From Dipetalonema caudispina (Eukaryota > Nematoda > Chromadorea > Rhabditida > Onchocercidae), in assembly GCA_013365325.1 (NCBI GenBank), contig JABVXV010000004.1:744001-808000 (forward strand): a stretch of DNA of 64,000 bases. Reading direction: 5' to 3'. Made by a program: the position numbers and the translations under genes. The notes beneath the pieces are model-generated. The model saw nothing but the letters and a program-made list of their open reading frames with translations. It did no database searches and was not told the origin of the DNA. This document shows positions 12,901 through 24,243 of the stretch, in pieces (the stretch's first letter is position 1; each line of letters begins with the position of its first letter).

Positions 12901-15900
12901 GTTTTTCAGTCTTTAAACACATTTTTTTCCACTTGAACATTGAGAAAGAGAAAAGAAAAATGCATAAAAGATCTCTGTCGCTTCCGTTCACTTCACTAAA
13001 ATACCAATGATGTAATTCTTACATGACAACAAGGCATTTTCAGGAGAAAGACTGGTTTCAGTTCCCCTGTCTGGTGGATAAACTAATTTTGCCTTTAATT
13101 CCATACACTCCGATACTGCTTCTTTGTACGTCTTTTCTGTTGTCGACTTAAAGAGAAACACTTCATTACTGATCATAATATTTGATATGTAGCATTTGCC
13201 AAACGGTCACTCTCGAAACTGCATGCCGTGAGCGGTTCATTTTACAATATAACAGAAAATTGGGTGAATATTCAAAGTAAAGAAAACATTTTTTCCAAGT
13301 ATCTCATTACAGATGGACCAAGCTAATGAAGATTTATGGGCCTGTTTCAATCACTTTTATGCTTTCTTCACAATCGATTAGTGGTAAACAAAAGAATGAA
13401 CTGAATGACCGAACAATCCTGGTAATTCCCAACACCCGTATGCCTGGATCAAATTCCGATTTACTTTTTCACTTAAACAATAATATGGTTAGTAGTGATG
13501 TTGTGTAGCCTGCATTTCACAGGGAAGTTCTATTACGAAATTTAATGAACTAGAGAATGGAAAGGTGCCATAACGACTAATGAATATCACTACTTATTAT
13601 GATACCAATTTCGTATTGCCATCTTGTCGTAATTCTTCTATCCCACTCTAAACACAGGAATTTCCTCTCTCCAAATGGTATCTCGAAACAATCATTTTCT
13701 GCATTGTGACTTCAAAGAAAATAGTCATACCGAGCAATAGAAGGCGCTATACCAATAAAACCAGTTATCACCGTCGCAATTCAATTCTAAAAATTGTTCC
13801 AAATGAAGCATGAAACATAAAAAAGATGTCCAGCTAATTTAGATTCTCAAATCTTTATCATGTATTCATAGCATACCTTAAACTTCTGCTGTGTTTGCTA
13901 TATTCCACCTAGCAAAGAACCACTCAATTAGTAGTTACTCCACGTAATTTCAATCATATAAAGAAGTACAGCCTAACCAACCCACATAGAAGTATGATTT
14001 AGCAACCCTATAAAACTAAAGCAGTAATAAAAAACCGATAAATTGACTGAGTCAAAATCTCGAGAAGGAAATTGTTTCTAGATATTTGAATTGTAGCAAT
14101 AAACTTCCTTTGTAGCATGAAGAAACGCATTCAAAAAATAAGTACCCAGAAGTTCAGTGGAGAGAAACTTAACCAGACCCAGATTCTTTTCTTAAATCGA
14201 TTTTCCCGGAGACATGCTTCGTTATTTCTTCGAGTAAAATATATCGGATTCTCTGCGGTTCATCAGGTAACAGCCTGTCATCACGCTACTCTGGCATTAA
14301 TTTTCTGTCTTATAAAATCGAATATCCGAAGCTAACCGTTGAAACGCTGAACTTGCAAACAATTTTCATACAAATCGCAGAATTCATCAAACCGACAAGC
14401 GTCACATTCTGAAAAAAACTTTCCTTAGTTTTATTTTTTCTTTCTCTTTTGAAAAAAGATAGATATATAACACAGAACAGGCAATTGTTCTCACAGCATG
14501 ATTAGACATACAGAAAATTGCATTAATAGAAAAACTATTTGCGATCAGAAGCTTTACAAACAGGATTGCTTTCATTTTGAGCAGCGCATCAGTGAAGTAT
14601 GATGAATAGGAGCAAACGCGAGCAGTGCCTACATAAAAATGTAAAATAAGACAAGAACAGACTGACAGCTTAGTCAATAGGATGCTGAACAAGCTTAATG
14701 CTGGCTGATGTGAAATGCTGTTTTATGCTGGATGATAACATAAATTAGGACATCGCGAAATTTGGACAGAACCCATCTCTCACAAATTATCGTGAAGATA
14801 ATGCATGTCGACTAAAAACATAAATAATGCCGACGATAGGAGCAGTCCATTTAATACCCACTTCACGACCTTAACACTTACCATATGGCACACTTCGTCG
14901 ATAGGTACATTCAAATCTACGACATACGTGTTTTACTATTGGACCTTTGCCACACTCTGAGGACACTCGACAAACTAAAAAAAAACATGGCTCAAACATA
15001 GTCTTTTATCTTTTACTTCTCCATCTCCTCACGGGCAAATTTAAATGAAAAGAATCATAGGACAGATAGAGCATAGAAAAAAGTGAAATACTTCTATCCT
15101 AAACCAGTAATCTAGAAACTTGCTTATTCCGAAAGAGAGAATTCTGAATATTGACCAAAGTATATGAAGCTCAGAAAATGGCCAAAAAGAACTAAAGCAG
15201 ACAAAATATAGCATCAAATACTTGAAGCAAGTATTCAATGCAGGTTTACCCGTGTTAAGAGCAAAACATGTTCATTTTAGAGAAGATATTCACCTACTGG
15301 TAAAAGCAATAGGTGAATATCTCCTCTAAAATGACCACTCAGTTTCGAAGATATACAATTAGCCTGACATAGCTATGATAACACCCGTTCAGCAACAAAA
15401 ATCACCTCGATGTCTCAGTGCCCATGCTGATTCCAAGCATCCACCCGTTTCGTCACATATCGCACGAAAGGTGCATTCAGCATTGCTCTTGCAACCTGAA
15501 AGAAGTATTTGCTATCTAACCGCTATGAAAAATAACAAGCCATCAGAATCAAATAACTGTCCAAACATTAACCAAGTATGTCTCATGATCACTGTACAGT
15601 TTTAAGTGCCTGTCAAAATGACTATAAACTTACGTGGTCTAACAGTAACCCAAAATGGCTGGTAACAAGTTCCTCTTATGCACGTGCTATAACGTGAGCA
15701 TCTGTTGTTATCATCACAGGCTGTAACTAACTTCCACATAATTATTTATAACATTGCTATGAGCAATACACAATTTTTTTCACATACCAATCTAAGTTTC
15801 TCGAACAGAAACTCAACACAGCTACTTCTTTTCTGTCCGTTACAGCATTTCTGCTTTAATAGCCACTTGCAAGCACTCGAAAGGATTATGCCGTCAAAGT

Positions 15901-18539
15901 TTCTCCCTCATTTACATGCAGTCCATTTCTCCCGGAATAGAACTTCTGAGGTACATATGACATATTCCTTCATGCTACTACTGTGTTCTTACATGGCTCT
16001 ATAGAAGTAAACTTTTTATTCTTTTGAAAATCTTTTTTTTTTTTTTTTGAAAAACGACCACTTGCAAAAAAATGTTAACAAAACAACTGCAAGTGAATAC
16101 CTTCCCTTTCTAATATAAATCCAATTATTAAACTAGATATTTTATTTTTTCTTAAATATGATTTTAAGGGCGACATACATTTGAGTTCAGCGGACTCAAA
16201 CGGTGGTGGAAGCTGACATAAATACGAACGGACCTTCTCGTACTCGAAGTACTTTTCACGACATATGGCATTTTCAAAACCTGTTACTTTCGAGCAAAAC
16301 TCTGGTGCTTCATGCTTGCATGCTAAAACAATATGATAAACTCATTTAAACGCCAGATACAGCTTATAAGCCGTGAAATTGCACGCATTATTCATTGCAC
16401 TAATTAGGCTTTCGACATTCTACACCGCCTGATTCTTGACGTATGGAGTGTTTCCTTGATTTGTAAAAAGTAAAAATATCTCATTAACAAAGTAATTGAA
16501 CAGAAAAATCTAGCTTAAATTCGAAAAAAAAAATACGGATATGCATGAAAGACTCCACTACATAATTCTTGTCAGACATATTATAACATTTTTTATAAAA
16601 ACCACATTTGGAACCAGATGGACAATTTGCGTCAGTCAAACATTCACCTGAAAACAAGCAAACTATTATTTTAAAGTTAGATATCAATAATTCCCCAAAA
16701 ATCGTAGGTTATATATTGAAATCAATGGTAATGTAGGAACATGAATATGTGTGGTTATAAATAATGTAATGATATCTGGATTACTGGCATAAGCGTACGC
16801 ATATAACCACGCATTAAATTTCGAAATATAGAAAAAGTAAATTTCCCAATAAACTCTATATATTAATTTTCTGTGGGGAAATCCAGCTTTATCAGATAAG
16901 TTGGCGGATAAGAAGCGGATAAGCAAGGAAAAACTTCCAAGATTTTACGGTTGTAGTTATTGCATATTATTCTACAAAGATTTTTGCAAGCAGACCTACT
17001 AACTTGTAAAATAAAAGTGCAGCTTATTTCCATGATTTATTTCCTTTAGTCTGATAATATAAAAGCACAATAATAAAGTAAAATCAAAAGATGATAACCA
17101 ACCAGATCGAACATTATCTAAATCTTTGATCAAAGAGAGGCGTTCCTGACATGAACCACCTCGGCAGACCTGCTTTGTAGGGCAATCCTCGTCAACGTAA
17201 CAATCTTTAAGTAAAACAGACTTTATTAGCATTATTTCCACATCAACAATTAAGATTAATTTTATCGTTTTTCAAGGAAACTCGATGCACTAGAAATTAT
17301 AACACCTATTTATTATCTTCCATGACTTATAGGGATAGTATTTTTTGTAAAATGATCTTCACCTGCAGCCTCCCAATTTGTCCAATCATAGATATGCGTA
17401 CATTAATTCTCTAGAAAACTACTTATGTTTATTCGATAAAATAGATTCAGTCGGTATCGGTCAATATATAAGGTCATGAAGAACGAGTGGAAGAATGTAC
17501 ATTTCAATTTGACATCCAGAGCACTAGCTGTTTGTATTTCCATCGGAAATCATTTAATTTTTTGAATTGAAAAATATTTTAAATAATAGTTTTGTTATGT
17601 CCATTTATTCCAAATACGCAGAAGGCTGAAGTTATTTCATTATGCTTGCTTTATTTTGGATTTCAATTGTGATGAAGTGAGTGTGAAAAATATTATACCA
17701 AATTACCGACCGTTTATAACATGATTTCTAGATATTTCTAAGAGTTTTACAAAACACTACCTTCAGTTAGCGAAAATTATTGCAACTTAGAAAGTTCAAG
17801 TTAATATAACTGCTTGTTTCACTGTCGGCAAGTATACAATTTCCTTTAATTCCTGTTTTATTCGTTTAGTCTGTCATGAGCAAAAAACAACAAAACCCGA
17901 AATATGCATACATAACACTGTTTTTCTTGGTCAAAATAAGAAAGATTTAATTCTGACCATTACAGTGCGAACGCTTACTTGCAATTTCCATTCTACCGGA
18001 TATCACTTTGCCCAATTTTCCAACGCAGCGACGCCACTCGCATCGTCCACTGTCGCAGTCGTTATTAGTCCTACATTTTTCTGGAAAATATTGGGGTATT
18101 TTTTTAAGTCATAAGAAGTATTTTCTGTACCAACTCCAGTAGCGAATTTCAAACAAGCAAAGCTGTACAGAAAAGGAAAGAGAAGGGAAATACAAAATCT
18201 CAAACTACAGTAAATAAAATGAATTTCCGTATACAGAAGGATTTGTTAAATTGCAATAATAAAGAAAGCACGCAGCATATCCGGTTTGAATACTCACTTT
18301 ATGGTAGCTATAATGGAAGATAAAAATGAGAAAAGATGTACTAAAAATAGCAAATGCGAAAGAAATAGAGACGTGTTTTGGATTCGAACAACTGCGCCAA
18401 CAGGAAATAAACGCAAAGACTTATCTATTCTCTTCGAAGAAAGCAGTCGGAAATATGAGCTTCAAACGAAGAAGGACTTACCGCATGTAACATTCAAGAG
18501 GAAATTTAGAAGTATAGTTAACAGAAGCAAAGGTACCAT
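9905..18539 (-). CDS. secreted Cys-rich modular protein with two C-type lectin domains, about 18 exons
   Basis: Exons downward: 18539-18482 (signal peptide MVPLLLLTILLNFLLNVTC), 18080-17979, 17204-17103, 16647-16537, 16322-16179, 15720-15634, 15495-15406, 14974-14882, 14408-14337, 13698-13606 (tentative), about 13168-13023, 12722-12609, 12223-12176, 11731-11679, 11308-11203, 10932-10891, 10495-10316, 9924-9905. The product is roughly 550 residues. Exons 2-9 each carry a four-Cys module, mostly C-x5-C-x4/5-C-x4/5-C, reminiscent of EB-type repeats, and almost all junctions are phase 1. The first lectin domain (exons 11-12) is degenerate. The second (exons 14-17) is complete: C..CY start, WLGLR, the GQPD sugar-site motif and closing Cys pairs, but no WND. 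The junction of exons 10 and 11 does not keep frame, so an exon or boundary is missing there. The protein is probably extracellular; ligand and specific role are unknown. No family name is recognised for the whole architecture. Confidence 0.8.
10042..10076. repeat. two-copy short tandem repeat
   Basis: The 16-base unit ATGTAGAATGAAAATT occurs twice with a 19-base period, in an intron near the 3' end of the lectin gene (between the exons 10495-10316 and 9924-9905). Probably a recent small duplication. Confidence 0.8.
15272..15334 (-). ncRNA. intronic 24-bp hairpin, miRNA-precursor-like
   Basis: Arms 15272-15295 and 15311-15334 are inverted copies over 24 bases with one difference, and the loop is 15 bases. 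In the sense of the host gene (-) the single odd pair is G-U, so the transcript folds without mismatch. On the + strand it would be A-C. The hairpin lies in the intron between the exons at 15495-15406 and 14974-14882. Size and loop fit a short pre-miRNA-like hairpin, but there is no flanking lower stem and a perfect stem could also be a small inverted-repeat element. RNA identity is inference. Confidence 0.35.
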
Positions 18540-18660
18540 CCTTTTGTATTTCGGAAGCAAGTAGTTGCCGGCACTAATTCCTCGATGTCTATTTAAAAGT
18601 TTCGAAAATGATGATCCGCATGATAAACAAGCAATTCTACTGTGAAGCTTTGCGAAAAAT

Positions 18661-19330
18661 TTACATGACAAATGGGTGCCTTATAACAAAGCATCCATCC
18701 GCTTTTAGAAAAAAAAGATCCTTTTTTAGATTTTTTTTCTGCAAATCATTTTCTTCATTTCTTCCTACACTAGAAAAAATGCTTTCGAATAAAAGTGAAG
18801 CATACTTTTCATCTTGAACTGCCGTGAAAATGCAAATTAGAAAAGAGCATACATTCTTTATTTGAAATGTCACTGTTGTGTTTGTTTAGATTGTACTTCA
18901 ATCCATATGCTAAACATTTCTAATCTCCAATTGATGGTAATGACGATATTGTCGAGAACAGCATACAATAACTGGTGAACTGCTCCCTAGTCCGATATAA
19001 ATAAATATCACCGATATTGTTCGGCATATCTTGAAGATATGGCATATCATTTGTTGGATCGAAAAAGAACAAATAATGAATTGCTTTTTCCTCCTTAAGA
19101 AAAATCATTTTATCATTACGGCAATAAGAAAGAAAGAAATTTACTTCACTTAACTTGTCTACAAATAAAACATTCGGCAAAAAAAAAAAAAAAAAAATTT
19201 ACCATGCAAATACACAAGTAAAGATATGCCGGGAAGCCCCTGACAGCTTTTCAACACGTTATGGACAGATAAGAACGTGTCAAGGACACTTACGTAGGAA
19301 TCCGAGAACATGTACCTTCTCAAATTTCAT
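18661..19330 (-). CDS. small unrecognised gene, 2 or 3 exons
   Basis: An ATG exon at 19330-19294 (MKFEKVHVLGFL) ends at a strong GTAAGTG donor. It joins in phase 1 to an exon starting at 19158 after TTTGTAG. That exon either splices at 19012 (GTGATA) to a last exon 18818-18661 after GGCAG, ending at TAA and keeping frame (about 113 residues), or reads on to a stop at 18920-18922. The middle part (FFL..., KEEKAIHYLFFFDP) has a hydrophobic/acidic pattern vaguely like the first longin domain of HPS4/CCZ1-type proteins, but the match is too weak to name. The product would be short for that family. It ends about 120 bases upstream of the lectin gene's start, the spacing of a nematode trans-spliced operon, and starts 351 bases from a divergent gene. 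An intron contains a run of 19 A at 19179-19197 (+ strand). Confidence 0.35.
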
Positions 19331-19681
19331 AGCTTTTCATGAAAAACTACCGAAATGCAAAATGATTTCAGAACAATTAATTTCTAATATTCTCTTGATT
19401 AGCCGGTTGTAAGCAATTATGAACAATTGTCCGTAGCCACTAGCATAATTGAACCTTTTCTATTACTAGATGATAGAGTAAGTTGAAATTCCTTGTCCGG
19501 AAATGTTTGCATTTCGCTCATTGTCCCGAAACCGGTTTGCAGTTTTCTATCCTCAAAATGACCTCGTATTTTCAATATTTCCTTATTTCTACAATGCTTC
19601 AAGTGCTTCTCTGCCAGTTAGAGCATTTGATGCCAAAAAAAAAAGTATTTCCAGGTGATTTCCGGAAGGGAAAAAAGTAGC
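19331..19681. promoter_or_regulatory. short divergent intergenic region
   Basis: These 351 bases separate the putative small gene (start at 19330, -) from the histidine phosphatase gene (start at 19682, +). If both genes are real they must share this space for promoters. No specific element such as a TATA box or trans-splice site was identified with confidence. Confidence 0.3.
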
Positions 19682-20976
19682 ATGAATTCGATGACGTTTT
19701 GGGTTGTACGACACGCCGAACGTGAGGACAATATCAATTCGGCGTGGCAGAGTAGATCAACGTTGAAGAGTGATAATTCGCCATTGTCGAAGAGAGGACA
19801 AGGTTCGTTAGTCATTATTCTTGTAGTTGATAACCTTGATAGAGCAAGAAAATAATTAGGTGAGGAGAACTCTCGGACCACTTAGTGATCATCTTATTTA
19901 TTAAATCATTGTTTCAGAAGTGATAGATAGAGTAACGATATAGGAAATGTAATGGCAGATAGGAATACGAATAATCCGACCCAAAAACTGACGTTATTTC
20001 AATGTCACTAATTTGAAAGTGAAAAGTGATGAAAAAGATGACTCATATGATATATATTGAAAGTTAATCTTCAGGACAAGCAGATGAGCTTGCTGTTCGT
20101 TTCAATAACATTCATTTGGATCACATCTTTGTTTCACCTTTTGACCGTACCCTCGAAACAGCTACACGACTCTTGCGAGGTCACAATAATGCTACTATAA
20201 AAGTTGAACCAGGATTATGTGAGGTACATTTTGTTTCGATATATAGTTTTTTTTTCATCACCACTTCCTCTGCTTTTTTACTGCGATAAAAGGAATTTGT
20301 ACATAAAGCGGTGGTATTTTATCTTCTAATCTCTGTTATCATTTATTGCGAAACTTTACTTTTTGCTTATTTTTTCATTTACTCATTTTCGATCAGTTTT
20401 TTATATCCGATTTGAGTAAAGTCATTTTAATAGGGATTATATATGTGCGAAGATCCTCCCGGATACGAAGATCTGGATATCCTGAAAGAGAAATATCCAC
20501 TTGTCGATACATTATATAAATCTGTAATGCCATGGAAGCTTCCACGAGAAGGTGACGGCGATGAAGCTTGTACACCACGCGTACAAATGACTTTGGAAGG
20601 GATCGAGAAACGTTTTCCAGGTAATTAATGCTAGCAAAGGAAGAGGTTAAAAAAATTACGGTTAAACTTCGTGTTGCATGATATTCACGCATACTTTCCG
20701 AAAGAGACGCTAAACTGCAAATATAATGGAGAGATTGTGAAATTGAAAATGTAAAAATCATTTATTTGAGGAGCAGTAATTACAGGTACTGAAGTGCTAC
20801 TTGTATCTCACGGGGCTCCAATTGGTGCAATCCATGAACTACTGGGAGGTTCATGGAAATATGTTGGCCAAGCAACAGTATCAAAGTTTGTTAAGAAACC
20901 GAAAGGTGGTTATATTAAAGAACTCAGCGGTGATGCATCTCATCTTAGCGACAAAACTAATCTTAGACCATGGTAG
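19682..20976 (+). CDS. histidine phosphatase superfamily protein (phosphoglycerate-mutase-like), 4 exons
   Basis: Exons 19682-19802, 20075-20223, 20434-20620 and 20786-20976 join in consistent phase to give 215 residues. The catalytic core of the histidine phosphatase (branch 2H) fold is visible: VVRHAERED near the N-terminus (R10 and H11, the phospho-accepting His), SPFDRTLETA (R65), CEDPPGYE after the third junction, and VSHGAPI (H161, second catalytic His). The arrangement is closest to nematode and insect proteins related to the UBASH3/TULA and ecdysteroid-phosphate phosphatase group rather than to glycolytic mutase. No SH3 or UBA domain and no signal peptide are seen, so a soluble intracellular enzyme is likely. 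The substrate cannot be told from sequence. The only + strand gene here with good support. Confidence 0.9.
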
Positions 20977-23900
20977 TGACTTTGTTCCTTCTCAGTGGCT
21001 AACAAAATATTCCATTTGTTATTGATTGAAGAGTCTCAGACTATTACTGGTTGAATTGCAGAAGTTTAAACTAATGTTTATTTATCAAGTGATACACGAC
21101 TTTGAAAAGTGTTTGAAATCGAGAGCCTCTTTTTTTTTGGAATTCGCTTAAATTTACTTTTCTTTACATGTTTTTGTTGGAACGGCTTAAATTTCCTGTC
21201 TTTGTAATTTCTAACTTAAATTAATTCCCCCATTTTATCTGGAGTTCATCGTGTTCAAGATTTTTTGATTGTGATTGTGAATAAAGATAATTCTATGACG
21301 TACTTGCCCATTTCATGATGAACATCGAAATATAGTTAGCCAACAGAATTTCTTCCTTACTGAAACAATGATTTAAAACTGCTTTAATTGGGGTTAGTTT
21401 AGTGTGTAACGAGGACCACTGAAAATTTTTTGTTGAATTATTCATGACCTGATTACCGGTCGAGATAATTTAATTCAAAATTGTTAGTGCAAAGTTTTTT
21501 TCTAATAATAGTGGATCAGATGTTCCATGCTTGTATTGCTGTACTTATATTAATTATGGTTATCTGTATCTGTACGGTACTGACTGTAATCGATCTGAAG
21601 AATCACAACTTCGGCTTATATCGTGTATTGCTTTGCATTGTAGGTAATGGTCATAATTTCATGAAAATGCGGGAAAAAACAAGGAAAAACTTAAAATTAA
21701 ATGAAATAAAAGAAAGAATAAAAAAGCAAAAAACACTACTGAGTTTAGTTGACGGAAAATATAAAATTGGTCGAACTGCGTAAATTTGAACCGCGATATT
21801 TAAAAACCTCAGCATTATATTTCCTGCTTTTGAAAAGAATTTATTTTTAAATTACTCATTACTCATCTGTTATAAAATTTAAATAAAATGCCAAGCTACT
21901 ACAGAGAAGGATTAAGAGGTATTTTTAGGATTAGCAAAGTAAACAATTAGTTTTCAGTTTCAAAGAAATTTTTTAAGTATAATGATTGCTTGTGCCTTTT
22001 GTGTTGCTAATCCAAATGCATGCAAAAATTCTTGGTATGCCAGATTTTGTTTGTATCATCAGGTCTATCAATGTTTTCAATTAATTTTTGAATCGCTAAC
22101 TTTTACTTGAAAATTGAAGCATTGGAGAGAGTGGGTTACATTAACGTAAAAGGGTGAGAATACGAATCGCACTGCTTAATTTTTCTTTTTTTTAAAAAAA
22201 AGGATTTTTAGGAATTGCATCCCGCGCATTTGTATCGCAGTTCTGCATTTTCGGATATGAAAAATTTCAAATAAATTAGGAATCCAAAACAGTCGAAAGA
22301 ATATTGCATGAGATTTAAAAATAGATTTGAGAGCTAATTACTACGACCTTTTAGAAGGGTTTTAGACTCATGGGAATCAATTACTTTCTAAAGCGAACAT
22401 TTGAATCATTATGAATAGATTATCTTCTCGGATAGAATCGAATTTGACAAAATTGTCAACCACCATCGAATCAATTCCCTTTTGAAGGAACCTAAATTAA
22501 GGAATTAAGGATCAGGATATCACTCCCTATACATCCCTCCTATCCTGTCCATGCAATCTTGAAATAAAATATCTGCGAACTACTCAGTAGACAGGGTGAT
22601 TCATTTCCGCCAAAATACAGAGCAGTTTTTACATCTCTCACGTATATATCACGAAAATTTTTATTGAAATCCAAGACTTTATAAATGCTTTTCGAAAAAA
22701 ATCTTTCAGACAGTTCTGTACAAACTTGCACACCTTACCAGCCATCGATTTCGATAGCAGAAGATTGAAATGGCGAACTGGACCCTGGAAATGATATAGC
22801 TTTATGACGATTATTCCCACGAATTTCTGCTATTCGAATTTTCGAATAACTGCTCAATGAGTCCATTTAATGGCCGATCGAAAGTTGGAACATCATAGTA
22901 TATGAAGGCTAAAAACAGAAATTTAAAAGCCTTGGACTAACTATTTTATCTCATGTTCTTGGAACACAAGCCTGGATGTGATACAAAGAAAGCAGGCACA
23001 AGACTTTTTAATTACATGTTGGAAATTCACAAAATAAAGAGAAGTTACGAAGTTGCTTTGCCCATGTCAACATCTAGAACGATGAAAGATGAAATTAATA
23101 TGAATTAATTGCAAACTATGCAACACAACAGAATTACCAAAAAGAATTGTAGGTAACATTACAAAACCACGTAATGGATGATGATGGATAGGAAATTTAA
23201 AATTATTCAACGACGAAATTTTCAAATCCCGAAAATCGATTTTACCAAACAAAACAGATTTTAACAAATCGCCGTAGAAGCAATTTTACCAAACGCCCAG
23301 CTCAGACATGGATTAACAGACTTAAAAGATGTGTCCCTATTAGATAAAACTCAAAAATTTGGTTAATGTGAGCAGAATATTCGAGAATACTCTAAGTTCG
23401 ATTTACTCAATACGAGACTCGTCACAAGCAATCCCAATCTACAGTATTTTCATCTTGACTCTACTGAAAATCCAGAAAAAGTTCTTGATGATTTTTCCCA
23501 CAGTTCAAACAGAACGGAACAGAGAATGAACCGAAAAGTGAAGTGGACCCATTTAATAATACCATGATAAGCGAAAACAAAATTTTTCTTCCTTAATATC
23601 GAAATACTTGACGAATTTATGAACAAATAATTATATAAGGCACACCGCTGAATAACGATGGATAGAATGACCAGCGAACTAATTTATTTTATGAAACTAT
23701 ACACTTAGAAAGAAATATTATGGACGCATAGAGGCTGTCCGGTATTTGGTCTAGAACACTATGAGGTAAAAAATTTTTCGAGAATCGTGTATGTAAAATA
23801 AAGTGGTGGGATGCATACTGCAAACTCAACCAGTTGATATTACCGAAACATCAGTCCTCCACAGATAAGTACTTTTCATTTCTTCCTGAAAGAATTTAAG

Positions 23901-24243
23901 GTTTAAAAGTTTCGTTTTTCTTAAAAGTATCAGGAAAATAAAAAAAAACATCTTTAGTGCTTAGTTTTAGAAGACAAGATAATTATGCTAAACCTTTCAA
24001 ATCATTCCTACGATGATGATGATGCCAGCAAATTCGGAATAGTCAGCAAAACTGGTTGGAAATCTCATGAAGCCATTTGAAAGCTTAAGCAAAACATTTC
24101 CAGACACTGACAACTCAGCATAAACTTTCAAAAGTTAAAAGAAAAAGTTCCAACTGTACTTTAAGATACTGCAACAGAACGTCAGAATGGTGACCAACCG
24201 TTGAAAAATTAGAACAGGTTTTGAATTACCCAAATTAAATTCC
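20977..24243. other. intergenic between convergent histidine phosphatase and PDS5 genes
   Basis: This is 3' flank on both sides. Apart from one doubtful ORF at 21520-21783 there are only short frames without splice context. A TGATTGTGATTGTGAATAAA stretch near 21266-21285 could serve as poly(A) signal for the + strand gene. Nothing else is recognised. Confidence 0.55.
21520..21783 (+). CDS. possible small single-pass membrane protein
   Basis: An ATG-initiated open frame of 87 codons encodes a strongly hydrophobic N-terminal stretch (from AVLILIMVICICTVL) followed by a basic, Lys-rich, probably helical tail ending KYKIGRTA. It lies about 540 bases downstream of the histidine phosphatase gene on the same strand. 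A donor-like GTAATGG occurs inside it, so it could also be part of a longer spliced gene. There is no family match from memory. Such frames are not rare in AT-rich DNA, so the call is weak. Confidence 0.25.
   Translation: MFHACIAVLILIMVICICTVLTVIDLKNHNFGLYRVLLCIVGNGHNFMKMREKTRKNLKLNEIKERIKKQKTLLSLVDGKYKIGRTA

Noticed and set aside
18003..18203. Open frame on the - strand starting LRFCISLLFPFLYSF, looking like a signal peptide joined to the first Cys module
   Set aside because: It begins at TTG with no in-frame ATG before an upstream stop. A proper ATG signal-peptide exon at 18539-18482 with a GTAAGT donor joins the module exon in the right phase.
19179..19197. Run of 19 A, considered as a retroposed poly(A) tail
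   Set aside because: No adjacent retrocopy or target-site duplication was seen. Homopolymer runs of this kind recur through the window.
19418..19600. - strand open frame with plausible amino-acid mix between two divergent genes
   Set aside because: It has no ATG near its beginning, and any upstream exon would overlap the histidine phosphatase gene on the other strand. Not needed by the small-gene model that starts at 19330.
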